A stretch of 33,386 nt of DNA from Lactifluus volemus (GCA_022376515.1 WTXI01000368.1:1-33386); one strand, 5' to 3'; shown: positions 11,601 through 22,674, counted from the stretch's first letter. Program-made: numbers and translations. The notes: generated from the sequence alone by a model not told the origin.

Positions 11601-12012
11601 CACATGTATACGTGTGAGTGTAAACTGACCCTTAGATCACTTTATTACTAACCTCAGTTCAAAGTACGATGCCGTTATAGATCTGCGCGCGCGGAATCAT
11701 CGAGCCAGCCCGGTCTATTCGCTAAGGGAATTTTATGGCCACTTATTGCACATCTTCCTTGTTATGTTGCCTGCCACTGAAGATCTTGGCCTTGAACAGC
11801 CTGAGGAGGTGATCCTTGCAGGTATACGGACCTTTAATATGGTAGGCCATAACAAGGCCAAGATGCCTCTCATAAAAGGACAATCTACCCTTGATGTTGT
11901 TGACATAACGTGTGTACAGTGTCTCATTGGTCGCATACCAATTGGAGGGGGCATAGAGGCAATTATAGACCGCACAGGCAACATTCAGAAGGCATATCTA
12001 CTTCAGGACTAA
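8660..12012 (+). CDS. Tnp2-type CACTA transposase, five exons, predicted 1050 aa
   Basis: Exons are 8660-9335, 9386-10946, 10997-11310, 11360-11613 and 11665-12012, joined by 49-51-nt GT-AG introns. They total 3153 nt, exactly 1051 codons with the TAA, and no frame break is seen. The N terminus has a zinc-binding-like CLCPCGRKVDQKTLRRH followed by a Pro/Ser-rich acidic linker. The Tnp2 domain follows, with LSTDGFAPF, PELRCLQGIIMPLGVIPGPR, GHNGYRPCRLC and PYDFMHMIYENVLPNLV. Past the third exon junction are YYQHKPERISACPLTIH and YWAFPMERFCGEL, a block characteristic of fungal CACTA transposases. The last exon encodes FYGHLLHIFLVMLPATEDLG. It would cut and rejoin the element ends. The exon joins are predictions; each restores frame and family motifs, which supports them. 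Confidence 0.9.
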
Positions 12013-12022
12013 TTAAAGCATC

Positions 12023-12230
12023 GTACGAGTTCACAATACCTGTTTTTCGGGTATCATTTTAGGTAGTTAATTACTCAATTTGTACGCGTTTAAATTACCC
12101 CTTTTTCTGGTCATGAAATCGGGTAGTTCGTTGTCAGCTGAGTACGTGTTTATGTTACCCGTTTTTCGAGTCGTGGAACCGGGTAGTTCATCGTTTAGTC
12201 TAGTACGGATTTATTTTACCTGAAAATCAG
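12023..12230. repeat. Right subterminal tandem repeats of the CACTA element
   Basis: A unit of 59-61 bp starts with GTACG at 12023, 12082, 12142 and 12203 (the last one partial). Each has a TTTA-rich stretch, TTACCC(G/C)TTTTTC and then GGTAGTT. The phase drifts by one base per unit. The position just inside the right end matches binding-site arrays of CACTA elements. Confidence 0.8.
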
Positions 12231-12351
12231 GCTCTTTATAGAACTCGTTCAAACCGAGTTTGTTTAACTCGAAGTCAAAATTTCAAAAAAACCCGTCTTA
12301 GGTCCGTTTATTGGGTAAATGATCATTTTAACACGATTTCTGGGGTTTCGG

Positions 12352-12374
12352 AACCCGTTATTGGGCGCATAGTG
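12352..12374 (-). repeat. CACTA right terminal inverted repeat
   Basis: It ends GGGCGCATAGTG and is the reverse complement of the left end with one mismatch in 23 bases. Confidence 0.95.
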
Positions 12375-12377
12375 GTT
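12375..12377. repeat. Target-site duplication GTT, right of CACTA element
   Basis: GTT follows the CACTA end and pairs with 6905-6907. Confidence 0.95.
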
Positions 12378-12399
12378 GAGGACCGTCTAGAGATCAATC

Positions 12400-12530
12400 G
12401 CAGTTTGAGAGTCGATATGATCAGTCAGAGCATGCTTCAGCTCGAGGTCACTGGTACGTATCAAATCTCTTATCAGTTCTCAGGGCTTCCTCGCCTCAAA
12501 GTCTTCCTGGGGAAAGAGACATGAAACCGG
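12400..12530 (+). pseudogene. Relic of the NLR 5' end (start of C2 region) in front of API5-like remnant 2
   Basis: GATCAG..., then ATGCTTCAGCTCGAGGTCACTG followed at once by a GTACGT donor, mirrors NLR copy B at 15742-15806, where the ATG-CTC-CAG-CTC-GAA-GTG-ACT segment precedes a GTATGT donor. After a short intron-like stretch ending in CTCAG, the segment TTCCTCGCCTCAAAGTCTTC and GGGGAAAGAGA resembles the second C2 exon of the NLR. Similarity then stops and API5-like sequence begins. The same arrangement is at 26034-26160, and a more eroded version lies at about 3740-3815 and 22535-22605. Confidence 0.5.
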
Positions 12531-12544
12531 AACGGAAACTGCCG

Positions 12545-14689
12545 AGTTGTTTGGTCGCGCTGAGCGACGTTCACCGGGTAAATTAGCCTTAGAGCAGGCG
12601 ATAAAACTTGTTCATTCTCCACACACATCTCTCAAATGCCTGGCGGCGATGAATATTGCCAAGTTTTTTAAGCCGTTTCCTGACATCGAGGAAATTGCTA
12701 TCAACGCTATATTTGACCTTTGTGAAGACCATCATCCAGATGATCGTCGCTCGCCTCACGCTATCGCAAGAAACCTGATTTCCCCCTCCCCGCTTCATCT
12801 CCTAGATGCGAATTGAAGGATACAAAGCTATCGTTCGAATGTCATAGGAGCAGCCTATAAGGGTAGAGAGGAACGTGGATGTCTTGGTGAGTTACTTCAG
12901 AGCGGTGGGTGCCACATTCTCCTACTTTTCTTTTTGCCTTCCGACGGAAAAGAATTGCATCTTAATTCATCAAAGATTCCCTCTTCCCTCCTTCTTTCCC
13001 CTTCCTTTTTTTATCTTCCTTTTTCATCAGATGAACCTGCAGAGCTTGCGGTAGTCAAGACTGCACCTATCCAGCACCTCGAATTGGACTCAAAGATTAC
13101 GCTGAGCGTTCTCTGCGATCGAATCGTCCCCCCAGACGAACCCATGGAAGGTGAGGACAAGGTCACTTGCGCACGCTGGTCGTGGCGTTCCTCGAAGAAG
13201 ACGCGCGGAGGCCCCTTCTGACGAAGTTGCAGGGCCGAGGGAACATCTGCGCGGAGCAAGAACAAGCGCAGATAGACACCCTCCTCAAGGTGAGAGAGAT
13301 CCGTCGTCCCTGATCAACTCGCTTCTGGCGCTGACGAAAGAGATACGGGGGTTTCGCGCAGGCGGTGTCCAGATTTGGTGGCGCCGACGCCTCAATATTA
13401 CATGGGTCATTTTGATGTTCCTGCCCTCCTTTAATAGTGGCCGTCCGACTCGACGCATCAACGAGCTGGTGCAAGTGTTACGTGCGCAAGCTATGTCTTC
13501 GCTCAGGGAGGACCTCCCGCCGACGCGGATCCCCGCGAGCCTGGAGCGGGCCCGCTTCGAGGTACTGTGCGACTTTGTGTGCCACGAAAAGGGCGTGTCG
13601 GACCCTGTCCAGCTCTTACGCTTCTACTGCACATCGTCTCATGGGGAAAATGACGCTCGGGCGACTGTCTGAAGATGCGCGATTGTTCTTCATCTTCATC
13701 TCGCGCAAGCTCTCGCGGCTTGCAGCCACCAGAAGAGTCGAGAGTCTGCTGAACTCGCCTCGATGCAGCGTCAGGTCGTGGACGCATTGATCGTCACCCT
13801 TCCGGTACGTTGGTCCGGGACAGCCTGCCCGTCGTCACCACCTCTCATTTTCCATTATTTGCGACGCAGACTTTCGTTCGAATAGCCGCGTCAGATGCGC
13901 AAGTGTGGCGGTTGTGCGAAATATTCTTGCGAACGTATCAGCAGGGGTGGACCGTGACCTTTTCTTTTTCTTTTCTTTTGCTCGGTGTCCAGAGCAAGGA
14001 AGAGCAAAAAAATTGGAACATTTCTGCTCCCCTCCACTCGGTTCTGGTAGAGATTTCTCACCTCGCTGATGAAAGGCTGACCCCAGAGTCCAAACGAGCA
14101 GGGGATCTCAGCAGTGTCAGTTCTTTTCTTTTTTGTCCTGGCCTCACTCACCAGTTGGTTGCTAGTCGTTGATCCACAGTCCCCCAACCGTCTAAAACCA
14201 TTGCCGTCGCCACTCCCAATTCCAGATATCCACCTACCTGCTGACGTAATCCTGAACAAACGAAAAGCGGATGGAATCAACTGTACCGCAAGAACGGGAG
14301 GGAATGCAGAGGCTATCTATCAGAGGGCAACATGCATGGCAACGATGGCAGCGCAGGGATTCGTTCTCTTTGCATTCTGCGGGCTCTGGTGCGGCTAGCC
14401 CCGGAAGCGGAGGGGAAGACGGCCTTCAGACGAAGTGGCTGAGGACGACCACTGACGAGGAGACACCATCACTGTTACTGCGCATGGGAAATGTGCAACG
14501 TCTTTCACCAGGGCCGCGCGGTTGACAGGCGTCGAACTCAAAGTCCTCACCGGCGCTTCAAGCTCAGTCCTCGGATTCGCCGAGGCATCCACCGGGTCCC
14601 CCGAATTTTCGCTAGGGCTCAGTATCAAAGTCGCTGCGCGGTTGCACTCACATTCTCTGCTTGAAAGGATACAGGGGAACGGGACGTGA
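12545..14689 (+). pseudogene. API5-like remnant 2 (type II), the longest of four
   Basis: Family-defining motifs in order are LAAMNIAKFFKPFPDIEE and INAIFDLCEDH (12640-12740), RIEGYKAIVRMS (12809-12844), DEPAELAVV and LELDSKITLSVLCDRIVPPD (13031-13145), and LLTKLQGRGNICAEQEQ (13216-13270). Then come PVQLLRFYC (13604-13630), GKMTLGRLSEDARLFFI (13640-13690), and near the end RKEEQ-like and GLSIK-like pieces leading to a TGA at 14687. Lesions include an in-frame TAG at 12845-12847, loss of one base in GTGAGTTACTT (12890s) relative to GTGCAGTTACTT of copy 3, and a frame slip before GKMTLG near 13637. API5 proteins suppress cell death; this copy should not make a full protein. Confidence 0.7.
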
Positions 14690-15590
14690 GAGGATTCGTT
14701 AATGATTCGTTCAGGGTCCTATAGCGGAGCGCATCTTCATCGTATCGGGACTATGTAGTTGGCTGTCATGCACCGATTGCTTTCATATCTCTTGCATTTT
14801 TATTCCTTGCTGTGTGCCTTCTGCTGTTTATTTATCAACAATTGTTGAGATTTCGCTTCAACTTTCCAATGTCGCGGGCCTCCCCGGCCTAAAACCAAAA
14901 TTCAGTGCATCCGCATCCGCGTCCTCGTGCCAAAATCCCGAATTAAATCCTTGCCAGTGTGCGAGTCGGTTGTGCATATATCCAAAGTTCAAATGCGCGA
15001 CGCGAATAACTTGCAAGCTTACAGAACTGCTTTCCGTTGGCTGCTACTACGATTCGAACGTTTACGAATGCCATTATCCTCATAGAAAAACTCCCATGTA
15101 ATGGAGATGGCATTGACTCCGAGTCGGGTTCACAGTACATCCCAATCGCATTCGTGGTAATCTCATTTGTTTTTGTTGAAGCTTGTCTTGTGTTTTTTCT
15201 AAACTTACCTCCGAACACTTTCCGAGCAGCGCTACCTAATCAAATAACCGAACGTTAACTTAGCCGACTCTGGTCTGCAAAGTCCAGAATTTCCACGCTA
15301 TATTGACAAATGATCTAGATTTCCGCTCAACATCAGGATTGTACAGTCTACGTCGGAGGCCGGAAAGGCTCGGACAGTAGACAAACAAAGAATCAATAGA
15401 CCTTGAAAGGTTTCCCATTTTCAGTTGCCCCTCACGGAACTAATAATCACCGGCCATATGATCACCAGCGCCTTTTCTCTGACAGTTGTTTGGTTGTTTG
15501 TTCCCAATCACGAAGCGCCCTCACAAAACGTGGACACCTAGGTGCACACCAGTGGTTATCCTCAATCTCAACTTCTCACTTCGATCTACG
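14690..15590. other. Spacer and 5' region of NLR copy B
   Basis: This is homologous to 28055-28856 upstream of copy C and to 5816-6540. The last roughly 120 bp (15470-15590, including GGTTGTTTGTTCCCAATC and CTCACTTCGATCTACG next to the ATG) are the best-conserved part between B and C and presumably contain the promoter and 5' leader. No TATA box is convincing. A damaged version of the recurrent minus-strand frame lies near 15410-15270. Confidence 0.5.
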
Positions 15591-18500
15591 ATGTCTCTCG
15601 CACAACCAAATTCGTATGTCAAAATCTCTCACACCCGATCTCCCCCGATGTTAATCATTACTGCAGACCAGATCCTCAGATATCCGAAATCGGGTACATC
15701 ATTTACTTCCATTTCATTTCGATATCTGCTCACAAAACTGCCTTGATCAGCGATCAAGTCAACAAAACACCACCGAACATGCTCCAGCTCGAAGTGACTG
15801 GTATGTATTTGCAGTGATGTTGCTCCGATAAGAACTAAACTCTATCCTTTGTCAGTCCTCCGGGCACACAATCTCCCTCCTCTGAAATCCCTCCCGGGGA
15901 AAGAGAGACGGTTTTACGTTACTGTGACCAATGGGGAGAAAACGTGGATGACACGATCTATACAAAGCGTGGCTCAGCATGTCGAATGGAACGAGAAAGT
16001 CGACACATTGTGAGAAATGTGGAATATGCGTTTCAATGTCCAACTGACTCCGGTGCAGTGCCGTACAACCGCTCTCTCGTATTAAAATATCTCTTTATGC
16101 AAAGAGGACCTTGCAGAAAGACATGCTTCTTGGGAAGGAGGAGATAATTTGTGAAGCACGACGCGGTTCGTCTATTGCTTCGAATCCTTACTCATGCATC
16201 TTGCTGAGCGTCCTACGTGTAGAACATGATATTGCTTTCAGACGCGCTGATGGACCTAGTGGAATCTCAACGAAGCCGGATACACTCTTGACGATCACCG
16301 TATCTACGAAAGCGAGCTCCTCTTTAACTACGGCAGTCAATACATCGAATCCTGTGACAACAGAGTTGGACGATTCGGTTTCTGAAGGAGGTCTTGTACG
16401 TCCTACTATCAAATTCAATTATGATACCAGGCAACCCACGTCAGTTGCCGCCTCTCTTTCTCCTTTATTTCAGGTGCAGGATGTTCCAGTTCCCACTGAG
16501 GGCGACACTCCTGTGAGACCGGAAGTAGGCAGCCAGGCAGAGATATCACGTACTCTTGGTCGTGCCGAGGAAGCCACGGAGGCTATGGGTACGATCAAAG
16601 CATGGAAGACAGCCATCGTTGTTATCAAGCAAGTGATGGACACTGTCGACCCAATCGCTGATGTATGACTAACATCCTCATGGTTTTGCGTATCCCTTGT
16701 TAAATTATCTTTTTCTGTTCAGTTGTTCCCGCATGCAAAGTTAGCGTGGAAATTGCTCTCAATGATTCCTGAGGTTTGTCCCCGTGCTCTGTCGGAGGAT
16801 ACCCATAGTTCAACTTTTGTTTTCACCTGCTGTCAGACATTGCTACTCCAGTTGAAGCGCGACGACAATGTCAGAACACTACTTCAGGCAATTCTGGATG
16901 GGTTTGACTTTGTGAAGAAGGCGGACGTCTTGAGGAACATGGACCCGGAGTCTACGCAACCGAAGATCCTGGATGAGATGCTGGAGTGTGTCTCGGAATG
17001 TGCTAAATTTATCATATCGTATGCGAAGGATGTGCAAGTCGGTACGTCGTCTTGGCCTCTGTGTGGTGATTCATCATAATAAATATTTGATTTAGGAAAG
17101 CGGACGTTGAAGAATGTGGTTCGGCAGGTTGACGGGAAGATTGACAAGTACCGCACGAACCTTGCTCGACTACGAGATAATTTTCTGGCGGGTACTACTG
17201 TTATCGCTGGGGGTGCTGTGCTGGAACATGGTGTGTACTCCTGACGGCCTTGATCGTCGAATGGTTGATCTGATGAAGGAGACATAGAACTGGACGCAAG
17301 AATCAGAGAATTGCCTTATAAAGGAGGCTGGAGATTTGGGGATGACAGGCGATGTCTTCCAGGCACACGAGAAGACTTCTTGGACCATATCATTAACTGG
17401 GTCGAGAATCGAGAATCTGAACGTGGGCTCGTGCTCCTTGGCCAGGCCGGCACAGGAAAGTCATCGATTGCACATGAAGTTGCCCGTCGATTAGAAAACA
17501 AGCATCTCGGCTCTTACTTTGCTTTTCTACGGAAGGAGGGCTCCAAGGACGAGGCTCACCAGCTCTTCACGACGCTTGCTCGCGATCTCTCCAATCGCTA
17601 TCCTCCATTCAAACTCGCCCTCGGGAGGGTGCTGAAAAGTGACCCATCTCTTTGTAGTACTCGACACTATCATACACTTTTCGAACGTCTCCTCCTTGAA
17701 CCGATCAAGGACCTTCAGCTTCGGGATCCAATTTTAATTGTGATCGATGCGTTGGATGAGAGCGGTGACGCAACTGGCCAAAAGGGATTACACAGATTTC
17801 TTGCTGAACATCTGTTCAAGTTGCCTTCGAACTTTCGCATCCTCATCACCTCGAGGCCGGAAAATAGAATCGAACATGTATTTGGTAATACGCTGTTCGT
17901 GCGCACCCTCTACATGGACGATCACAAACTGGCTGCCAAGACGGAGCAAGATATTTGCTTGTATCTCGAGAACGAGCTCCCCTTGGATTTGTTCAAGCGA
18001 CATGGTGTAAAATTGGCAAAGGCGGCGGAAGGGTTGTTTCAGTGGGCAGCCGTTGCATGCGGGCTGATAAATAATCCTCCTCCTAGCTTTGGATTTAACA
18101 GGAAAAAGGTCATACAGCGTCTGTTGGGACACTCACGAGGTCGCGATGGACGGGATCCGTTGGACCAGCTTTACAGAGAAGTCCTGGAAGCGTACTTCGA
18201 ACCGGTTGCAGCACGGACTCTATTTCGGTCTGTGATAGGACAACTTTTCGCTGCGATGATGCCGCTTTCCATCCATTCATTGACTATTCTGCGACAACAT
18301 GCACCAAAGGATGACCTCGAGGATCCTAATCCCGAGGACTCTGATCCAGAAGATTCTGATCCCGAGGATTCTGATTGCGTTGTTGAGATGCTCCGTCACC
18401 TAGGCTCACTGCTCAGTAACGTGACCTCATCCGACGACACCCTCCCGATCGTTCCTCTCCACACCTCATTTCGTGACTTCCTTGCCAATGAGAGGAGTGG

Positions 18501-21281
18501 GATATTTCATATCGACCTTGGCAGGGCTCACCTTCAGTTAGCACATTCCTGCCTTCGATTGATGCTCAATAACCTCAAATTCAACATTTGCAAACTCGAA
18601 TCATCATACCTTGCCAACAGGGATGTGCCAGATCTCGAATCTCGAATTGCCAAATATATTCCACCTGCTCTATCATATGCTTGCGTTTTCTGGGGCGATC
18701 ATTTAGAACGCCTTGGTATCGAAGAGGACCTCTTCCCAAAACTTCGATCGCTGTTCGAGACAAGATTCCTTTTTTGGCTGGAAGTGCTTAGCATCAAGAA
18801 CAGTGTCGGTCTTGCATCACGAGCATTGGGATCTCTGAACACATGGTTGCGGTCTGATCAGCGGAAGGTATGTGGCTCTTATAATGTTATGCCTCATGTA
18901 GTAACTATTGGGTACAGCAATCATTCCAAGCAGAGGTTGAGAATCTGTTCTCCTTTGTGGGTGATGCGTTTGCTTTCGTGCGATATTTCGGGATGGCAAT
19001 ATCAAGAAGCGTCCCGCATATATATATATCTGCTCTCCCTTTTGCGCCATCCTCATCCCGCATCGTCGAGCGCCATCTTCACCAATTCCCCCACACATTG
19101 ATTTTGAAACGCGGACAGTTGTCTGATTGGCCAGCGTTGGAAATGACGATTAAAGCTCACGACGGACCAGTCGAATCTGTTGTATTCTCGTCAGATGGGC
19201 AGCGGATCGCATCAGCCTCGCGAGATCGCACGATTCGGGTGTGGGATTCTACAACAGGGGAAATTGTACTGGACCCGTTTACCGGACATACCGGTTCCGT
19301 CTACTGTGTCGCATTCTCGCCAGACGGGAAACGCATCGCCTCGGCCTCGCAGGACTGCACACTTCGGGTGTGGGATGCTGGAACAGGAGAGGTCGTAGCG
19401 GGACCATTTACTGGACATACGGGTTGGGTCAGATGCGTGGCATTCTCACCGAACGGGAAACACATCGCCTCGGCCTCGGACGATCACACGATCCGTGTTT
19501 GGGATGCTGCAACTGGAGAGGTCATAGCAGGCCCATTTATCGGACACGTCGGCGGCGTCTTCTGTGTCACATTCTCAAGAGACGGGCAATGTATCGCCTC
19601 TGCCTCGAGAGATTGCACGATTCGCATGTGGGATGCTGCAACAGGAGAGGTCGTAGCTGGCCCGTTTACTGGACACACCGAACGGGTACAGAGTGTTGTA
19701 TTCTCACGGGATGGGAAGCACTTCGCTTCGGGCTCGTACGATCGCACGATTCGTGTGTGGGATTCTGCAACAGGACAGGTCGTAGCAGGCCCATTGATTG
19801 GACACACCGGTCCTATCTACTCTATTGCATTCTTGCCAGACGGGCAAAGCATCACCTCCGCCTCGCGAGATTGCACGATTCGCGTGTGGGACTGGGCAAC
19901 AGGCAAGATCGTAGCAGGCCCATTAACTGGACATACCGAAACGATATTTTCTGTTGCGCTTTCGCCGGACGGGCAGCGCATTGCCTCAGCCTCGTCCGAT
20001 CGCACAGTTCGCGTGTGGGATGCCAAAAAAGGAGAGGGAAGGTCTTCATTTACTGGACATACCCAATCCATCTTTTCTGTTGCAATCTCACCGGATGGGC
20101 AACGGATAGCCTCGGCCTCTTCAGATTGCACACTTTGTGTGTGGGATGCCGCAACAGGAGAGGTCACAGCAGGCCCATTTACTGGCCACACCGGGCGGGT
20201 CATCTCTGTTGCTTTCTCACCTAAAGGGCGGCGGATCGCCTCAGCCTCGCGAGATGGCACGATTCGCGTGTGGGATACTGCGACAGGAAATGTTGTAGCG
20301 GGCCCATTTACCGGACATACCGATATTGTCTACTCTGTTGCATTCTCGCCGGACGGACAACGTATCGCGTCGGCCTCAAAAGATTGCACGGTTCGTGTGT
20401 GGGATGCCATAACGGGAGAGGTTGTAGTGGGCCCCTTTACTGGACACACTGAGGCTGTCTGCTCTGTTGCATTCTCGCCGGACGGGAAGCGCATCGCATC
20501 TGCCTCGCTTGACCGCACGATTCATGTATGGGATGCTGCGACAGGAGAAGTCATAGCGGGCCCGTTTACTGGTCACACTGAAGGGGTCACATGTGTTGCA
20601 TTCTCACCAGACGGACAGAAACTTGCTTCAGCCTCGATGGATGGCATGATTCGTCTGTGGGATTCTATGACAGGACAAGTGTTAGTAGGTCAATTTATTG
20701 GACACGCCCATTCCGTTAGGTCCATTGGATTCTCACCGGACGGGCGGCGCATTGTGTCTGCCTCGGAAGATCTCACGATTCGCTTGTGGGATTCTGCGAC
20801 AGGGGGGGCCATAGCAGACCCATTTATTGGACACACTGAGTGGGCCCGCTCTGCCGCATTCTCACCAGACGGGCTGCGGGTCATTTCGGCCTCGGATGAT
20901 TGCACAATTCGCATGTGGGATGCCACAACAAAACAGGATGTTGTGAGCTCGTCTACCGGACTCACTCAATCGACCAATTCTGGTGCGTCTACTCTGAATG
21001 GGCAGCTTATCACCTCGACCTTACGAGATCACGCGATTCATGTAGGGAAGCTCAGAGCAGAGAAAGATCACTTCATGGAGAAGTTCCCGGTCCATAGTGA
21101 TGGATGGATGTATGGGGAAGATCAGGAACTGCTTTTGTGGATTCCTCCCATTCACCGACCATACATTCATAAAGCTAACACAGTCTGGATTGCTGGCAAA
21201 GATAGAACGGAGGTGGATCTCTCAAACTTTGTGTATGGATTAAATTGGGCTATGGTATACGTTCACAGTTCATCTAAATAG
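15591..21281 (+). CDS. NLR copy B: C2 - helical N-terminal region - NACHT - WD40, complete, predicted 1711 aa
   Basis: Eleven exons join in frame: 15591-15613, 15667-15693, 15751-15800, 15856-16009, 16059-16165, 16223-16662, 16723-16773, 16837-17041, 17096-17230, 17288-18867 and 18918-21281. A C2 domain lies at about residues 27-150 ([40 protein letters not shown]). Residues 268-400 are a helical region of the fungal STAND type ([29 protein letters not shown]). In the NACHT domain, CLPGTRE precedes Walker [10 protein letters not shown] (449-457), Walker [12 protein letters not shown] (546-556) and ILITSRPE (582-589). Fourteen WD40 repeats start near residue 1003, and a conserved tail ends the protein. 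The start was chosen because splicing two short 5' introns gives one open frame in both B and C; ATG 15779 is an internal alternative. Such proteins act as intracellular sensors in non-self recognition. The ligand is unknown. Confidence 0.92.
18360..18377 (+). repeat. Short in-frame PEDSD repeat region in NLR copy B
   Basis: A 15-bp unit encoding PEDSD is repeated about three times at 18331-18378, giving a strongly acidic stretch between NACHT and the downstream helical region. In copy C the same place (31576-31632) has several single-base losses that break frame. Confidence 0.7.
19152..20957 (+). repeat. Array of 14 WD40 repeats, copy B
   Basis: The array has the same length (1806 bp), order and short seventh repeat as copy A. 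Repeats pair one-to-one between A and B, so no unit was gained, lost or shuffled since the genes separated. Differences concentrate at unit positions 3-8, 23 and 25 when G of GH is position 1. Confidence 0.95.
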
Positions 21282-22674
21282 AGTTACAACATGTATATAT
21301 GCAAACTCCGATTAGTGTATCGTACGAATTCTGGTAGCGCCAGCGACTGTGTCTGACATGGCCAGTAGAATCGTCTTTCAATATTAGGTCAGGTACAAGC
21401 ATTTGGGTCATTGCGGTACAACCCATGGCGTCCTAAAAGCGGTTAGATGCTTGGTTTCAGTTTACTAGATTTTCCACGGAGAACTTAGGCCATTGCCCAA
21501 ATGTTAAACTTTTTCTCGGAGTCAAGGATGAGCCTGGTTTTTGTCCCTTGCTCAGGTTCCCTCTTTCTCGCTGAAGTCGCTCCGGGAATCGTGTATTTCG
21601 TCTGAGACATCATTTTCTGGCTTAAAGAAGATACTCCAGCTGTCCAAAGACATTGAGAGATGCAGTGGTGTGTGTACCGATGACTTATATGCTTACAGTA
21701 ACCCAACTCTCGTTACACTAACTAATACCACATACCCTCCCACTCCCAAGGCTCAGATATAGTCCGGACTCTGGAAGTCCTACATGAAGAAAATGAGGCG
21801 TACAAGGTTCAATCATTAGCCGTCTGGTATATTGATCATTTGAGGGGCGCATTGCACTGCGCCCGAGCCAGGTCTTGCGCAGTTCCGTGGCCACCTGGTG
21901 AGCCGCCTGAGGCTGCACTTCCAACGGGTGTTCTTGAGGGTTGGGATAGCATCAGTATGTGAGGGACGCCAAGTGTTAGTGTCATAAAGTAGAATTTATG
22001 AGCGGACCAGAAATCAAGCTAGGGCAACAGAGAGCATGCACCGTGGAGGTGTCAGGACGGCAACTGCAATTTTTATTTTGGATTTAACAAACGAGTGGCT
22101 AGAGAAACGGAAGGTAAGAGTGGTGGCACCACGCACCTAGCGACCCTCTCCTTCCTACCCTTCCACAAAGCCAATCCTTGCTCTTCTAAAGGCTTATCAA
22201 ACGCGCCATGTGACTCCCAGGGTTTCATTGAGATATCGGTGACCGAAGTCTTCTCGGAGCATAGAAAGTCAAAGTTACGGCCCAGTCAGGCCCATACGTC
22301 AAAAATGAGCGCTGTCACAGACAGCAAGCAGAGTATTACCAGCTAACCACGCGGATGGGATTGCCATCAGAGACTCGGATGTATGCGGAATTGCGGATGG
22401 TTTGATGGAATTGTCACGTACAATCTTGAGGCCTTGCTGGACACGAGTCGACGAACCTGGATCACGGTTGAGACGGACATACCATCCAAATACTCTGATC
22501 AAGTTTGAGAAAGTCGCGAAAACAACTGAATAGGGTGGTACAGTACGTATCATAAAGTAATTAAATCTCTTATCGGACCTCAGAGCGGGAAAGAGAGACG
22601 AAACAGGTACGCGAAACTGCTGAGTTTGGTCGCGTTGAGCGATGTTCATTCGTCACTTGTCACCCATCCTGTCG
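21282..22674. other. NLR 3' flank, duplicated intergenic block (sister of 2505-3886)
   Basis: The same block follows copy A. Differences are small indels and substitutions. The long minus-strand frame seen after copy A is interrupted here. The block ends at TCCTGTCG (22667-22674), the left duplication of the hAT-type insertion. No gene is recognised. Confidence 0.6.

Larger units (their letters stand above)
6908..12374 (+). mobile_element. Complete CACTA (CMC/EnSpm) DNA transposon, 5467 bp
   Basis: The ends are inverted repeats. Left is CACTATGCGCCCAAGAACGG and the right end read backwards is CACTATGCGCCCAATAACGG, with 22 of the first 23 bases matching. Both ends start with CACTA and the element is flanked by GTT duplications. 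The empty site (TATATAGTTGAGGACC) is intact at 26002-26017 in the sister spacer. Inside are subterminal repeats on both sides, a five-exon Tnp2-type transposase gene (8660-12012, +) and a divergent second gene (8488-7366, -). With matching ends and a transposase reading frame free of visible lesions, the element could be autonomous. It inserted after the spacer was duplicated, or the sister copy lost it precisely, which is unlikely. Confidence 0.96.

Noticed and set aside
15591..15816. A one-base frameshift in NLR copy B relative to copy C near 15742
   Set aside because: The difference falls inside a predicted intron (15694-15750). After splicing, both copies keep the same open frame.
19241..20224. 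Long + strand frame of 327 codons inside the WD40 array of copy B
   Set aside because: It is a second-frame shadow of the 129-bp repeats, whose unit length is divisible by three. The main frame encodes perfect WD40 repeats.
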